This document shows positions 9,259 to 17,976 of a stretch of 61,377 bases of DNA, in pieces. The stretch comes from Nitrospirae bacterium MYbin3. GTDB lineage: Bacteria; Nitrospirota; Thermodesulfovibrionia; Thermodesulfovibrionales; Dissulfurispiraceae. The stretch spans positions 1 to 61,377 of the forward strand of contig PEAD01000018.1 of NCBI GenBank assembly GCA_002753335.1. The letters run 5' to 3'. The position numbers and the translations under genes were made by a program. Each line of letters opens with the position of its first letter. Positions within the stretch are counted from its first letter, which is position 1. The notes beneath the pieces were generated by a model. The model was not told where the DNA came from, ran no database searches, and was given only the letters and a program-made list of their open reading frames with translations.

Positions 9259-9633
9259 CTAAACCACTCTTGCCAACTCATTCCCTATTCTTAAAGCCGC
9301 AAACCCGACTAGAACGCTTAAAACAACATTCCATAAAGCAACCGACCACTCGCCATTACTTAGAAGCGAGCCGGTTTCATACTCAAATGTTGAAAAGGTT
9401 GTGTAGGCGCCAAGAAATCCGACCACTAAAAAAAGACGCCATTGAGGATTCATGATAAATTTACCCATAAACAAAGGCATCAAAAGTCCTATCAAAAAGC
9501 TTCCGCTTATATTTATAAAAAAAGTTCCCATAGGGAAACTCTTTCCCCACCGATGATCTATCCATAAGCCTATAGCATATCTGGCAATAGCTCCAGCAAA
9601 TCCACCTATCCCCACAATAAAGAAATTTATCAT
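9259..9633 (-). CDS. crcB: fluoride channel protein CrcB/Fluc
   Basis: This small membrane protein has 124 residues and four transmembrane helices. The family signatures are all present: VGIGGFAGAIARY at the N-terminus, MGTFFINISGSFLIG (the polar-track Asn) and VGFLGAYTTFSTF (the Phe box and the central sodium-site region). Fluc dimers export fluoride across the inner membrane. The gene sits 5 bases downstream of the Mur-ligase gene, at the end of a housekeeping operon. I see no fluoride riboswitch directly upstream, so it is probably expressed constitutively with the operon. Confidence 0.93.
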   Translation of the reverse strand: MINFFIVGIGGFAGAIARYAIGLWIDHRWGKSFPMGTFFINISGSFLIGLLMPLFMGKFIMNPQWRLFLVVGFLGAYTTFSTFEYETGSLLSNGEWSVALWNVVLSVLVGFAALRIGNELARVV

Positions 9634-9638
9634 TTACG

Positions 9639-11033
9639 CTATTTTATCCTTGCAGCAATCTCTTTTGCAAAATCAGAAAGTGTTTCATCTCTGGCTCCAA
9701 ATACAACATAGCTGTCATATTTTTTTACTCTTTGCAGAATCTCATCTCTGCCTAACACTTCCGCCGACTTAGACCTTTCTCTAACGCCTTGAGCAAGGTC
9801 TTCACTTGATATATCCTTTCTTGCGGTGCCACCGGCGTAATAAATCGGCAAAATAACAAGATGGTCCCCATCCCTTAAATACGAAGCGAAAGTATCAATA
9901 TATTCATCTTTCATCATCTTGGTTGGACCAAAACCGTGGGGTTGGAAAATAAAGCAGATGGATTCCCGTGTGTTTTTTACAGTAGCCATTAAAGACGCTA
10001 TTTTATGTGGATTGTGTGCGTAATCGTCAATCACAAATTTTTTGCCATCATTAAGCCATATATCAAACCTGCGCTCTATTCCTGTAAACTCAGAAACAGC
10101 CGCTGCAATTCCTTTGATGTCGATTCCTAAAGAAACAAGCATGGATATACATGCCATAGCATTGTATGTGTTGTAAATGCCCGGAAGCCTTAACCGAAAT
10201 TTTATTCCATTTACAGTAAAAGCAGTTTGCAACGGTTCAAGTTCTATATCAGCAGCTCTGAAATCTGATGAATTTTTTAAAGAAAAGGTTGCTCTGCCAT
10301 TTTTAATAAAACTCTGAAGATTTGCATCATCGGAGTTGACAACTATAGTGCCGCTTGTGTTTAGACACAACGCCTCGAACATTACAGAAGTCTCTGCAAT
10401 CGAATGGTGGTCTAGGTCAAGATTAAGAAGGATTGTGTGTTCGGGATTATAATTCACTATTGAGCCGTCTGATTCACAGGCTTCGATTACAAGCGTATCG
10501 GACGCTCCTGTCAGAAAATTTCCGGAATTACTTTCTGTCTTAAATTGCTTTACCCTGCCTCCGCCTATAAAATTAGGACTTAAACCTAGATATTGCAGAA
10601 CAAACGCTAGCATACCTGAGGTTGTTGATTTACCGCTCGTACCAGCCACAGCAATGGTTTTAAACTCGGACACTATTTCGGACAAAAATTCCGGTCTTGT
10701 TTTTAATTTAATACCGGTGCTTTTTGCGCAGAGCATTTCGGGGTTGCCCTCTTCTACAGCCGTGCTGAAAACAGCAATGTCAAAGCTTGAGTCAATTCCT
10801 TTGCCGTCCTGCGGCACAATGGTTATGCCGGATTTTGTTAATGTTTTATATAGATAATTAGAAGGATTTAAATCAAAAGATCTGTCTGAACCTGATATGT
10901 TTATACCAGAACCGGCCATAAACCCTGCTATAGCAGAGACACCGCTGCCGCCTATTCCAGAAAAAAAAATCTTAGAGATGTTAGAGAATTTGCGCTGAGA
11001 AGAAGCTACCACTTTATGAGCGCCGAAGCCCAT
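9639..11033 (-). CDS. Mur ligase family protein, MurC/Mpl type
   Basis: This 464-residue ligase has the three-domain Mur layout: a Rossmann-type UDP-binding N-domain (KIFFSGIGGSGVSAIAGFM), a central ATPase domain with P-loop AVAGTSGKSTTSGML and catalytic His/Asn region LLNLDLDHHS, and a C-terminal domain with DDYAHNPHKI. It would add an amino acid or peptide to UDP-MurNAc (MurC) or recycle murein tripeptide (Mpl); sequence alone does not decide. It overlaps the fabH 3' end by 28 bases if the ATG at 11033 is used. A GTG at 11012 that overlaps the fabH stop (GTGGTAG) is a credible alternative start. It lies outside a dcw cluster, which favours a recycling or accessory role slightly. Confidence 0.82.
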   Translation of the reverse strand: MGFGAHKVVASSQRKFSNISKIFFSGIGGSGVSAIAGFMAGSGINISGSDRSFDLNPSNYLYKTLTKSGITIVPQDGKGIDSSFDIAVFSTAVEEGNPEMLCAKSTGIKLKTRPEFLSEIVSEFKTIAVAGTSGKSTTSGMLAFVLQYLGLSPNFIGGGRVKQFKTESNSGNFLTGASDTLVIEACESDGSIVNYNPEHTILLNLDLDHHSIAETSVMFEALCLNTSGTIVVNSDDANLQSFIKNGRATFSLKNSSDFRAADIELEPLQTAFTVNGIKFRLRLPGIYNTYNAMACISMLVSLGIDIKGIAAAVSEFTGIERRFDIWLNDGKKFVIDDYAHNPHKIASLMATVKNTRESICFIFQPHGFGPTKMMKDEYIDTFASYLRDGDHLVILPIYYAGGTARKDISSEDLAQGVRERSKSAEVLGRDEILQRVKKYDSYVVFGARDETLSDFAKEIAARIK

Positions 11034-12004
11034 GTAAGTCCTGCGCCGAAGGCTTCGAGCAGAACAATGTCCCCTGCCCTTACCCTGCCTGTTCTGACCG
11101 CTTCATCAAGAGCGATTGGAATGGATGCAGCAGAAGTATTGCCGTACCTTTCAAGGTTCAGCATTACCTTGTCCATAGAAAGCCCGAGCCTGCTTGCTGT
11201 AGCCTGAATTATGCGCAGATTGGCCTGATGCGGAATAAGAATGGAAAGCTGCGACGGCTTGATATTGTTCTCTTTGAGAGTATCGATAACAAGGTTTTCG
11301 AGCGCCCTCACAGCAACTTTAAATGTTTCGTTGCCCTTCATTTTTATAAAATGCTGCTTCTTTTTAAGAGTATCTTTAGAGGCAGGATTTCTCGATCCTC
11401 CACCTTCGAGCGTAATAAAATCTCCTAGACTCCCGTCCGCATAAAGTTTAGTCGAAAGGACGCCCCTGTCTTCATCAGTAGCTTCCAAGATAGCAGCTCC
11501 GGCTCCATCACCAAAAAGTACACAGGTTGTCCTATCCTCCCAGTCCAAGAACTTGGTAAGAGCTTCAGCCCCAACAATCAGTATTCGCTTGTATGTCAGA
11601 GTTCTGATAAAGCTGTCAGCTATAGACAGACTATATATAAAGCCGGAACATGCCGCATTCAGGTCAAAGGCAGGAGTATTTTTTATCTCAAGACGGTCTT
11701 GCAGTATGCATGCGGTTGAGGGGAAAGGCATATCTGTTGAAACGCTTGCAACTATTATCATGTCTATATCTTTAGCTTTCAGCCCGGCATTTTTTAGGGC
11801 TATTTTTGAAGCCTCAAAAGCTAAGTCAGAGGCAGCCTCATGCGTTCCGCAGGTTCTTCTCTCTTTTATTCCTGTTCTTTCGACTATCCATTCGTCAGAA
11901 GTATCAACGATTTTTTCTATATCAAAATTTGTAAGCTTTTTGGATGGAGCGTATGCTCCGGTTGCGATTATTCTGCTTCTGATTGTTTTGGCTGGTTCTT
12001 TCAT
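11006..12004 (-). CDS. fabH: beta-ketoacyl-ACP synthase III
   Basis: FabH condenses acetyl-CoA (or a branched starter) with malonyl-ACP to start fatty acid synthesis. The protein is 332 residues, the usual length. The catalytic triad is present: Cys in NAACSGFIYS, His in IPHQANLRII and Asn in YGNTSAASIP. The conserved DEWIVERTGIKERR segment lies near the N-terminus. The start overlaps the plsX stop by 4 bases. It is the third gene of the widespread rpmF-plsX-fabH arrangement. Confidence 0.96.
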   Translation of the reverse strand: MKEPAKTIRSRIIATGAYAPSKKLTNFDIEKIVDTSDEWIVERTGIKERRTCGTHEAASDLAFEASKIALKNAGLKAKDIDMIIVASVSTDMPFPSTACILQDRLEIKNTPAFDLNAACSGFIYSLSIADSFIRTLTYKRILIVGAEALTKFLDWEDRTTCVLFGDGAGAAILEATDEDRGVLSTKLYADGSLGDFITLEGGGSRNPASKDTLKKKQHFIKMKGNETFKVAVRALENLVIDTLKENNIKPSQLSILIPHQANLRIIQATASRLGLSMDKVMLNLERYGNTSAASIPIALDEAVRTGRVRAGDIVLLEAFGAGLTWASALIKW

Positions 12005-12993
12005 GAATCAGTACCCAAAGACTCAGCTATCTTCTGGTGAACACGGTGAGATGCCATATCTCCGGCCACTTTGATTGCGTGCTTTATTGCACGTGATGAT
12101 GAGCGGCCATGGCTTATTATGCAGGTTCCATTAATGCCTAATAACGGAGCGCCGCCATATTCAGAATAATCGGTTCTTTTTTTGAATTTTTTAAGCGCAG
12201 GTTTGATTAAGAGGTAACCTAGTTTGCCTGCTGGCGCATCATTTATCTCTTTCCTTAGCGTTTTCATTATAGCCTCGGCAAGCCCCTCACTTACTTTTAG
12301 AACAATGTTTCCTGTAAAGCCATCGCAAACAACAACTTCGGCATTTCCCTCGAATATTTCACGCCCTTCTATATTACCTGTAAAATTAAGTGATGATGAT
12401 TTAAGAAGCTTAAGCGCTTCTTTTGTAACTTCATTGCCTTTAGAATCCTCTTCGCCGATGCTTAAAAGCGCTATGCGCGGGGATTCCTGCCCAAAGATTG
12501 CCTTTGTGTAAGCGTTGCCCATGTGGGCAAACTGAACAAGATTTTCGGCCTTGCAGTCAACCGTAGCGCCAACATCTAAAAGAATAAAAAATCCTTTTAG
12601 AGAAGGCATCAGTGTAGCAATTGCCGGACGCTCTACATTGGGGAGTTTGCCGAGAATAACAAGAGATGCTGCCATAGCAATACCTGAGTGGCCGGCGCTT
12701 ACCACAGCATCGGCATCGCCGTTTTTAACCATCTCTATGGCTTTGCGTATTGAAGAGTCCTTTTTTCTCCGCAAAGCCAAAGACGGAGATTCATGCATTT
12801 CAACAACCTCAGAAGCATGGTGCAGAGAAATTTTAGCCGCAGGATATTTTTTGCCTTTTAACTCAGCTTCAAGACGGTCCTTGTTTCCAACAAGAACCAC
12901 TTCCAGATCGTATTCCTGAACCGCCTCTATCGCCCCTGCAACCGTAACAACAGGGGCAAAATCTCCGCCCATAGCATCAAGGGCTATTTTCAT
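12001..12993 (-). CDS. plsX: phosphate acyltransferase PlsX
   Basis: PlsX makes acyl-phosphate from acyl-ACP for phospholipid synthesis by the PlsX/PlsY route. It has 330 residues and begins with the diagnostic MKIALDAMGGDFAP. Other family segments are VSAGHSGIAMAA, FILLDVGATVDCK and VVCDGFTGNIVLK. It overlaps rpmF and fabH by 4 bases each, indicating tight translational coupling across the operon. It is probably a peripheral inner-membrane protein. Confidence 0.96.
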   Translation of the reverse strand: MKIALDAMGGDFAPVVTVAGAIEAVQEYDLEVVLVGNKDRLEAELKGKKYPAAKISLHHASEVVEMHESPSLALRRKKDSSIRKAIEMVKNGDADAVVSAGHSGIAMAASLVILGKLPNVERPAIATLMPSLKGFFILLDVGATVDCKAENLVQFAHMGNAYTKAIFGQESPRIALLSIGEEDSKGNEVTKEALKLLKSSSLNFTGNIEGREIFEGNAEVVVCDGFTGNIVLKVSEGLAEAIMKTLRKEINDAPAGKLGYLLIKPALKKFKKRTDYSEYGGAPLLGINGTCIISHGRSSSRAIKHAIKVAGDMASHRVHQKIAESLGTDS

Positions 12994-13178
12994 GCCTCTT
13001 TAGAAACTACATCCAAAATCTTTTTTCCGTTGTATGAACCACAGCTTCCGCATGCCTTGTGTGCAGCCTTAAGCTCCTTGCATTCGGGGCATTCAGCTAT
13101 GCTTGGCATGGTGCCTTTCCAGTTGGCCCTTCTTTTGTCTCTTCTTGAACGAGTATGTCGGTGCGTTGGGTTTGCCAT
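12990..13178 (-). CDS. rpmF: 50S ribosomal protein L32
   Basis: This is a 62-residue ribosomal protein with the basic N-terminus MANPTHRHTRSRRDKRR and a C-terminal zinc ribbon, CPEC and CGSCGSYNG, of the four-cysteine (zinc-binding) type. It sits 2 bases after the yceD stop and overlaps plsX, the classical yceD-rpmF-plsX-fabH order that links ribosome and membrane synthesis. Confidence 0.97.
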   Translation of the reverse strand: MANPTHRHTRSRRDKRRANWKGTMPSIAECPECKELKAAHKACGSCGSYNGKKILDVVSKEA

Positions 13179-13180
13179 AA

Positions 13181-13690
13181 TTACTCCTTTCTTTCTTTTA
13201 GTTTTTTTAAAACAGCGAACCTTGGATCTCCATCCCCGGGTTCACAATCGCATTGCATATCATTTAAATCAGCTCCGCATTCAGGGCATATGCCTTTGCA
13301 GTCTTTAGAGCATAAAGGCTTCATAGGAACATCCAGTAATAATTGCTCTAAAAAAATCTCATCAGTATCCAGAACATCATCTCTATAAAAACCGATATCC
13401 AGCTCGTCGCCTTTTAGCTCTGCATGAACCTCTTTTTCCATCTCCTTAATAGGCCTGTACACATCATCAATCCGGCTATTAATCTCAAGATCAAAATTTT
13501 TCAGGCATCTGCTGCACTGCAAGCCCACTCTGCAATTCGCTACACCTTTGACAGTTACTTCGGCCGCTATTCTACCTATCCTGAGCACACCATGAACAGG
13601 TGAAAGCAGATTAATAGCATCACTTTCCACTTGCTCGTTAAGTTCGAGTTCAAGACCGTCTTCATTTATCTCAGAGACCGTAATTTTCAT
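13181..13690 (-). CDS. YceD/DUF177 family protein
   Basis: The protein has 169 residues with a beta-rich N-terminal half, a CSRCLKNF motif near residue 62 and a Cys-rich C-terminus (CSKDCKGICPECGADLN then CDC). These are the hallmarks of DUF177/YceD, a family implicated in 23S rRNA accumulation and nearly always found before rpmF. The cysteines probably bind a metal. It is the first gene of the rpmF-plsX-fabH operon. No clear Shine-Dalgarno sequence precedes the ATG. Confidence 0.9.
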   Translation of the reverse strand: MKITVSEINEDGLELELNEQVESDAINLLSPVHGVLRIGRIAAEVTVKGVANCRVGLQCSRCLKNFDLEINSRIDDVYRPIKEMEKEVHAELKGDELDIGFYRDDVLDTDEIFLEQLLLDVPMKPLCSKDCKGICPECGADLNDMQCDCEPGDGDPRFAVLKKLKERKE

Positions 13691-13822
13691 AATTTATTCT
13701 CGAAACGCATAAAAATACAGAATATAAATTATAAAAACCTGAAGTTAAATAAGTCAAGAAAAAACAAGCTGTTAATGAACTATATATGCTCGTTTGTCGT
13801 TGGCAGAAAATCAAGAAAAAGA

Positions 13823-14842
13823 CTATTTAGAGCTCAATTCATGCACATCTTTAACCATCTCGATAGCGTTCTCAAAAGGAATCTCAGGTAGTATGCCGTG
13901 CCCAAGGTTGAAAATATGACCTTTAGCCCCCTTAGCTCCGGCCAAGACTTTTGATACCCTGTCTTTTATAAGCGCTCTGTCGCCAAGCAGTGTGCATGGG
14001 TCGAGATTGCCCTGAACAGCTCCCTTATCGCCAATAGCGCTGATTGCATCGCTAATATCAATTCTCCAGTCAATACCGTAAACATCGGCGTCGGCCAGCT
14101 TAACCTTATCTAGCATCGCGCTCCCGTTGAACGCAAAATAAATCACAGGCAGCTTGCCCTTAAAAGTGGAAACTATTTTCTGGACATACGGCAAAATGTA
14201 AGCCTCAAAGTCAACCGGAGACAGTATCCCCGCCCATGAATCAAACACCTGAATCGCCTGAACTCCTGCATCCACCTGAAGCTGCAGGTACCCGATTACT
14301 GTATCGGTTATCTTTTCCATCAGATTTGCAAATATTTCTGGGGTTTGAAACATCATTTTTTTTGTGTTTACATAATTCTTGGAACTGCCGCCTTCGATCA
14401 TATAAGTAGCTAATGTAAACGGGGCTCCCGAAAAGCCGATTAAAGGCACATTCAGCTTAGAGGTAAGAATTTTAATAGCCTCTGCCACAAAAGGCACATC
14501 CTCGGCCGGTTTAATCTGGCGGAGCTTAAGAATTGCGGTCTCGCTTCTAATCGGATCATAAAGTATCGGCCCTTTTGATTCAGAAAATTCGAGCTTCATT
14601 CCCATCGGCTCGATAGGGATAAGAATGTCAGAAAATAAAATTGCTGCATCCACCTTTAAAATATCAACAGGCTGAAATGTAACCTCAGCCGCCAGTTGAG
14701 GGGTTTTGCATAGAGTTAAAAAATCTACCTTTGCCCTGACCTTCTGGTAATCTGGGAGATATCTTCCGGCCTGTCTCATTATCCAGACAGGAGTATAGTC
14801 GGTTTTTTCTCCTCTGCACGCCTTAAGAAATGTATCGTTCAT
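13823..14842 (-). CDS. hemE: uroporphyrinogen decarboxylase
   Basis: HemE removes four carboxyl groups from uroporphyrinogen III to give coproporphyrinogen III. It has 339 residues, and the signature [16 protein letters not shown] appears near residue 20, with conserved [12 protein letters not shown] and [10 protein letters not shown]. It overlaps the upstream radical SAM gene by 4 bases (ATGA), so the two are one translational unit. Heavy haem demand fits the cytochrome content of the window. Confidence 0.96.
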   Translation of the reverse strand: MNDTFLKACRGEKTDYTPVWIMRQAGRYLPDYQKVRAKVDFLTLCKTPQLAAEVTFQPVDILKVDAAILFSDILIPIEPMGMKLEFSESKGPILYDPIRSETAILKLRQIKPAEDVPFVAEAIKILTSKLNVPLIGFSGAPFTLATYMIEGGSSKNYVNTKKMMFQTPEIFANLMEKITDTVIGYLQLQVDAGVQAIQVFDSWAGILSPVDFEAYILPYVQKIVSTFKGKLPVIYFAFNGSAMLDKVKLADADVYGIDWRIDISDAISAIGDKGAVQGNLDPCTLLGDRALIKDRVSKVLAGAKGAKGHIFNLGHGILPEIPFENAIEMVKDVHELSSK

Positions 14843-15909
14843 TTATCCTCCGTCTTCATTTTTCTGGGCATGTGTCCGCAGAACGGCTCCTCTGCCATGT
14901 AGTCGCCCTCCATAGCATAAGCCCTTGCCCTGCAACCTCCGCAGACATTCACATATTCACACGAGCCGCATCTGCCTTTATAGCTTTTAAAATCCCTCAT
15001 ATCCTTAAATAGCTCCGAATTTTCCCAAATATCCTTAAACGACTGCTGCCGCACATTGCCCGCAGCCTTAGGAAAATAGCTGCATGGCAGCACATTGCCA
15101 TCAACATCAATCAGGCATATTAACTGGCCTGCAAGACATCCTTTTGAGCCGCCGGTCGAAAACTTAAGAGTGCGCTTTTCGAATTTAACACCCTCTTCTT
15201 TTGATTTTTGAAGCACTACCCTGTAGTAATGCGGCGCACAGGTTGGTCTTACAAGCATGTCATGCTCGTCTTTTTCCATATCAAAATGCCAGTTAAGGAT
15301 TTCTTCGTAATCTTCTTTCGAGATAAGTTCATTCATAATCTCTTCGCCGCGACCTGTCGGCACAATCATAAACATGTACCAAGCGGTTGCGCCGAGGCTC
15401 TTTGCAAGTTTATAAACTTTAGGAATTTCTTCCTGATTGCGCTTGGTGAAAGACGAGTTGATAATGAACTCTATCCCGTGCTTTTTAAAAAGTGCGGCTG
15501 AATTAAGAATTCCCTGAAATGCGCCTTTCTGGTTGCGGAAGTTGTCATGCACCTCTTCTGTTGAACCGTCAAGGCTCATCGAGACGATTCTCAGCCCCGA
15601 CTCTTTAATCTTCAGGCAGATATCTTCGGTAACAAGAGAACCGTTTGTTGCAAGGCACATGCGCAGACCTTTTTCTGTGCCGTACTTTGCGATCTCAAAC
15701 ACATCTTTTCTCATTAACGGTTCGCCACCTGAAAGAACCACTACGGGTTTTGCATAGCCCGAAATGTCGTCGATTACCCTGAAGGCTTCTTCGGTCGTAA
15801 AATCAGGATGCCCCTTCGCCTCCATCTCCGAAGACGAGCGGCAATGCACGCACCTGAGGTTGCATCTCCTCGTTATTTCCCAAGCTATCCATTTCGGTGA
15901 AAATTCCAT
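14839..15909 (-). CDS. radical SAM/SPASM protein, AhbD-like haem-biosynthesis family
   Basis: This 356-residue enzyme has an N-terminal radical SAM cluster motif CNLRCVHC in [17 protein letters not shown]. It also has [13 protein letters not shown] and a C-terminal SPASM region with many cysteines ([24 protein letters not shown]). The opening and the [10 protein letters not shown] segment resemble AhbC/AhbD/NirJ proteins, which decarboxylate Fe-coproporphyrin or related tetrapyrroles. Its coupling to hemE supports a tetrapyrrole role, but a peptide-modifying SPASM enzyme cannot be excluded. TATAAT ends 7 nt before the ATG, with no good -35 and no Shine-Dalgarno sequence. Confidence 0.78.
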   Translation of the reverse strand: MEFSPKWIAWEITRRCNLRCVHCRSSSEMEAKGHPDFTTEEAFRVIDDISGYAKPVVVLSGGEPLMRKDVFEIAKYGTEKGLRMCLATNGSLVTEDICLKIKESGLRIVSMSLDGSTEEVHDNFRNQKGAFQGILNSAALFKKHGIEFIINSSFTKRNQEEIPKVYKLAKSLGATAWYMFMIVPTGRGEEIMNELISKEDYEEILNWHFDMEKDEHDMLVRPTCAPHYYRVVLQKSKEEGVKFEKRTLKFSTGGSKGCLAGQLICLIDVDGNVLPCSYFPKAAGNVRQQSFKDIWENSELFKDMRDFKSYKGRCGSCEYVNVCGGCRARAYAMEGDYMAEEPFCGHMPRKMKTEDK

Positions 15910-15916
15910 AAGGGAT

Positions 15917-15922
15917 ATTATA
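15917..15922 (-). promoter_or_regulatory. -10 element (TATAAT) for the radical SAM-hemE unit
   Basis: A perfect TATAAT on the minus strand ends 7 nt before the ATG at 15909. No convincing -35 lies 16-18 bp upstream. The position predicts an almost leaderless mRNA, as at several other genes here. Confidence 0.4.
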
Positions 15923-15997
15923 ACAGAATGAGTATTATGAAAGACTCTGTACGGCGATTAGAAAAATATGACTGTTCTCGATACAGTTTGTTTTTAT

Positions 15998-16372
15998 TTA
16001 CCGCATAATAGTACGGATTCTAACTCTTGCATCATCGAGAACAACAAGTGCACCTTCTTTTAGCTCTATGTTTATTTCAAAAAACTTCTCAAGAACGGCT
16101 ACCGCGTTGGATATTTTGAAGTCTTTCAATCTCATATAAATAATGCCAAAACATGGAATACCTTCATTTATGGCCAAAGTACCAAAATCAGAATCGTTGG
16201 TTAGAATAAACCGTTTATCGTCAAATGCCTTCTCCATAAGATATTTGTCGCTGCTACCCTGCCAGCCTTTTTCTTTTGCATCAATAATATCCATTCCTTT
16301 TTGCCTAAGATGGAATACAATTCTCGGTGAAATATTTTCGTCCGCCAAAAGCCTTAAGCTCTTAGATTTCAT
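15998..16372 (-). CDS. DUF5615 PIN-like toxin
   Basis: This 124-residue protein has the PIN-like acidic residues of DUF5615: LLADENISPRI near the N-terminus, AFDDKRFILTNDSDFG in the middle. These match the Mut7-C/PIN ribonuclease fold used by toxins paired with DUF433 antitoxins. Its start touches the stop of the upstream DUF433 gene, the usual antitoxin-toxin order. Activity on RNA is inferred from the family. Confidence 0.85.
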   Translation of the reverse strand: MKSKSLRLLADENISPRIVFHLRQKGMDIIDAKEKGWQGSSDKYLMEKAFDDKRFILTNDSDFGTLAINEGIPCFGIIYMRLKDFKISNAVAVLEKFFEINIELKEGALVVLDDARVRIRTIMR

Positions 16373-16596
16373 TAAGCGGGTTCTAGCTCAAGAAGGATTT
16401 CATTTTTTAGAGAATGCGCAGCATATTCAAGACAGGCATGAATATCATCCTTTGTTAGATGGGGATAGTCCTGAAGTATTTCATCTTCGGTAACGCCCGA
16501 CGCAAGAAGTTCCAACATAAACTCTACCGATATTCTTGTACCTTTAATAATTGGTTTGCCGCCGAGAATCTCCCTGTTTGTTGTTATGCGTCCCAT
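16372..16596 (-). CDS. DUF433 antitoxin
   Basis: This 74-residue protein carries ILGGKPIIKGTRISVEFMLELLASG, the strongly conserved DUF433 winged-helix motif, followed by a YPHLTKDDI helix. DUF433 proteins are antitoxins for DUF5615/PIN toxins and likely self-regulate. GGAGG precedes the ATG. An extended -10 (TG-C-TAAAAT, minus strand 16639-16647) lies about 45 bp upstream, between this gene and the ISAs1 element. Confidence 0.86.
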   Translation of the reverse strand: MGRITTNREILGGKPIIKGTRISVEFMLELLASGVTEDEILQDYPHLTKDDIHACLEYAAHSLKNEILLELEPA

Positions 16597-16686
16597 AAAA
16601 CACCTCCGACCATCTTTAATTACACGCCTTCCTACTCTATTTTAGCATGTTGTGGACTGTTGCGGGGACGGAACAAACTCACTATT

Positions 16687-16705
16687 CAGGGCAAACGCAC
16701 TATGT
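16687..16705 (+). repeat. ISAs1 left terminal inverted repeat
   Basis: CAGGGCAAACGCACTATGT matches the reverse complement of 17880-17898 at 18 of 19 positions. The transposase stop codon lies inside it. Confidence 0.9.
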
Positions 16706-17812
16706 CGTTCCCTGAAGGTTAAGAATTTCAGATCTGTAATTGTCATCGTAGCCAGCCCTTAACCTTTTGTTTTTAACTCCAAGCTTGCAAGATTTGTTTT
16801 GTTTTAACAGATTCAGTGCAAAGCGTCTGACTATCGCCAGATTCTCAGCGCTATCGCCTGTCCTTGCTCGACTCTGGTCTTCGTTAAACGACATGTCTAG
16901 AACATAGTGCAAGCTATTCTCAATTCCCCAGTGCGCACGAATTATTGAGCCTAAATGTTTTGCATCAGCAGCCAAAGATGTGATAAAGCACCTCCGCTCC
17001 GTTGTTCTTTTGCCTTGCATCTCACGAATAGATTCAACCATAACGAGTGATTTCAATCCAGCCCATTTTCCTTTTTGCTCCATCCACCCAATGTTATCAG
17101 TAACCCATACCTTACGGGTCTCTATTCTGCCATGATCCTTTTCCACAGTTCTGAAATCCCCTCTCGGCCTATCCTTAGCCTCGGTGTCCAGATAAAGCTT
17201 CACTTCTTCCAAAAGATCCTCTTGATTGCCCTTTAACGCAAGCACATAGTTTCCGCCTCCTTGCACTATTTGAGCGGCAACATCCTTCTGACAACCCATG
17301 GCATCTATGCTTACCGTAACATCCTTAAGGTCAAACAGTGAAAGAACATCAGGTATTGCCGTTATCTCATTTGTCTTTTCATCAACTTTGCGCTGCCCAA
17401 TTAAAATACCTTGTTTGCAGGACCATGCGTGCAACATATGCAAAGCTCGCCCTGCTTTGCCATTATGAGAACGCTTCAAAGTCTTTCCGTCTATCGCAAT
17501 GTGTTCGTCTAATCCCATCTTTGCATCTTTTGCCCATAATGTAAATGCTTCTTCAAATTCCTTGGGGTCTAATAACAAAAATACTCTCCTGAATGTGTCG
17601 TGCGATGGTATTCCATTTGTAAGCGGCAAAAATTTCCTAAGCCAGTCCTTTTTTGCCTCCCCAAATATCGCTATCGCTTCCCAGTCGTCACATCCCGATA
17701 TTACTGCACATAATACTATGCTCAGTATGTCTGAAAGCGCATGCAGCTTATTCTCTGTCTCTCTCCGTGGATCTGGTACTTTGTCAAAATACGGCTTCGG
17801 ATTCGGTAACAT
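16700..17812 (-). CDS. ISAs1-family DDE transposase
   Basis: This 370-residue protein begins with the ISAs1 N-terminal domain (YFDKVPDPRRETENKLHAL). The DDE core is intact: first Asp in HIAIDGKTLKRSHN, second Asp in VSIDAMGCQKDVA, and Glu in HWGIENSLHYVLDMSFNEDQ. The ALKGNQ motif of the family is present. Nothing suggests decay, so the copy may be active. Confidence 0.95.
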   Translation of the reverse strand: MLPNPKPYFDKVPDPRRETENKLHALSDILSIVLCAVISGCDDWEAIAIFGEAKKDWLRKFLPLTNGIPSHDTFRRVFLLLDPKEFEEAFTLWAKDAKMGLDEHIAIDGKTLKRSHNGKAGRALHMLHAWSCKQGILIGQRKVDEKTNEITAIPDVLSLFDLKDVTVSIDAMGCQKDVAAQIVQGGGNYVLALKGNQEDLLEEVKLYLDTEAKDRPRGDFRTVEKDHGRIETRKVWVTDNIGWMEQKGKWAGLKSLVMVESIREMQGKRTTERRCFITSLAADAKHLGSIIRAHWGIENSLHYVLDMSFNEDQSRARTGDSAENLAIVRRFALNLLKQNKSCKLGVKNKRLRAGYDDNYRSEILNLQGTT

Positions 17813-17879
17813 AGGCTCCCCCTTTAAGTTAGTGCCTATGTTATTGCACTTATTATGCCTACACTATCCCCTATACCTC

Positions 17880-17898
17880 ACATAGTGCGTTCGCCCTG
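17880..17898 (-). repeat. ISAs1 right terminal inverted repeat
   Basis: On the minus strand it reads CAGGGCGAACGCACTATGT, differing from the left end at one base. Confidence 0.9.
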
Positions 17899-17908
17899 TA
17901 ATTAAACT

Positions 17909-17937
17909 TTGACATATGTATGCTAAAATGTTAAATT
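17909..17937 (+). promoter_or_regulatory. promoter for the NHL-porin-cytochrome cluster
   Basis: A perfect TTGACA (17909-17914), a 17-bp spacer and TAAATT (17932-17937) start 11 bp outside the right end of the ISAs1 element. An alternative extended -10, TG-C-TAAAAT, sits at 17921-17929. The promoter is not inside the IS, but the IS has removed any sequence that lay further upstream. Confidence 0.5.
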
Positions 17938-17976
17938 GTTTTACCGTCAAAAAAACTGTAAAGAGGGGTAGTTTTT

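Larger units (their letters stand above)
16687..17898 (-). mobile_element. complete ISAs1-family insertion sequence
   Basis: The 1212-bp element is bounded by 19-bp terminal inverted repeats with one mismatch (16687-16705 and 17880-17898; both begin CAGGGC). It encodes one intact transposase. I see no matching target-site duplication in the ten bases on either side, so the element may be old or the flanks rearranged. It separates the DUF433/DUF5615 pair from the cytochrome cluster. Confidence 0.9.

Noticed and set aside
16620..16686. GGGGACGG string next to the ISAs1 left end as part of a second mobile element
   Set aside because: No partner repeat or inverted copy is found nearby.
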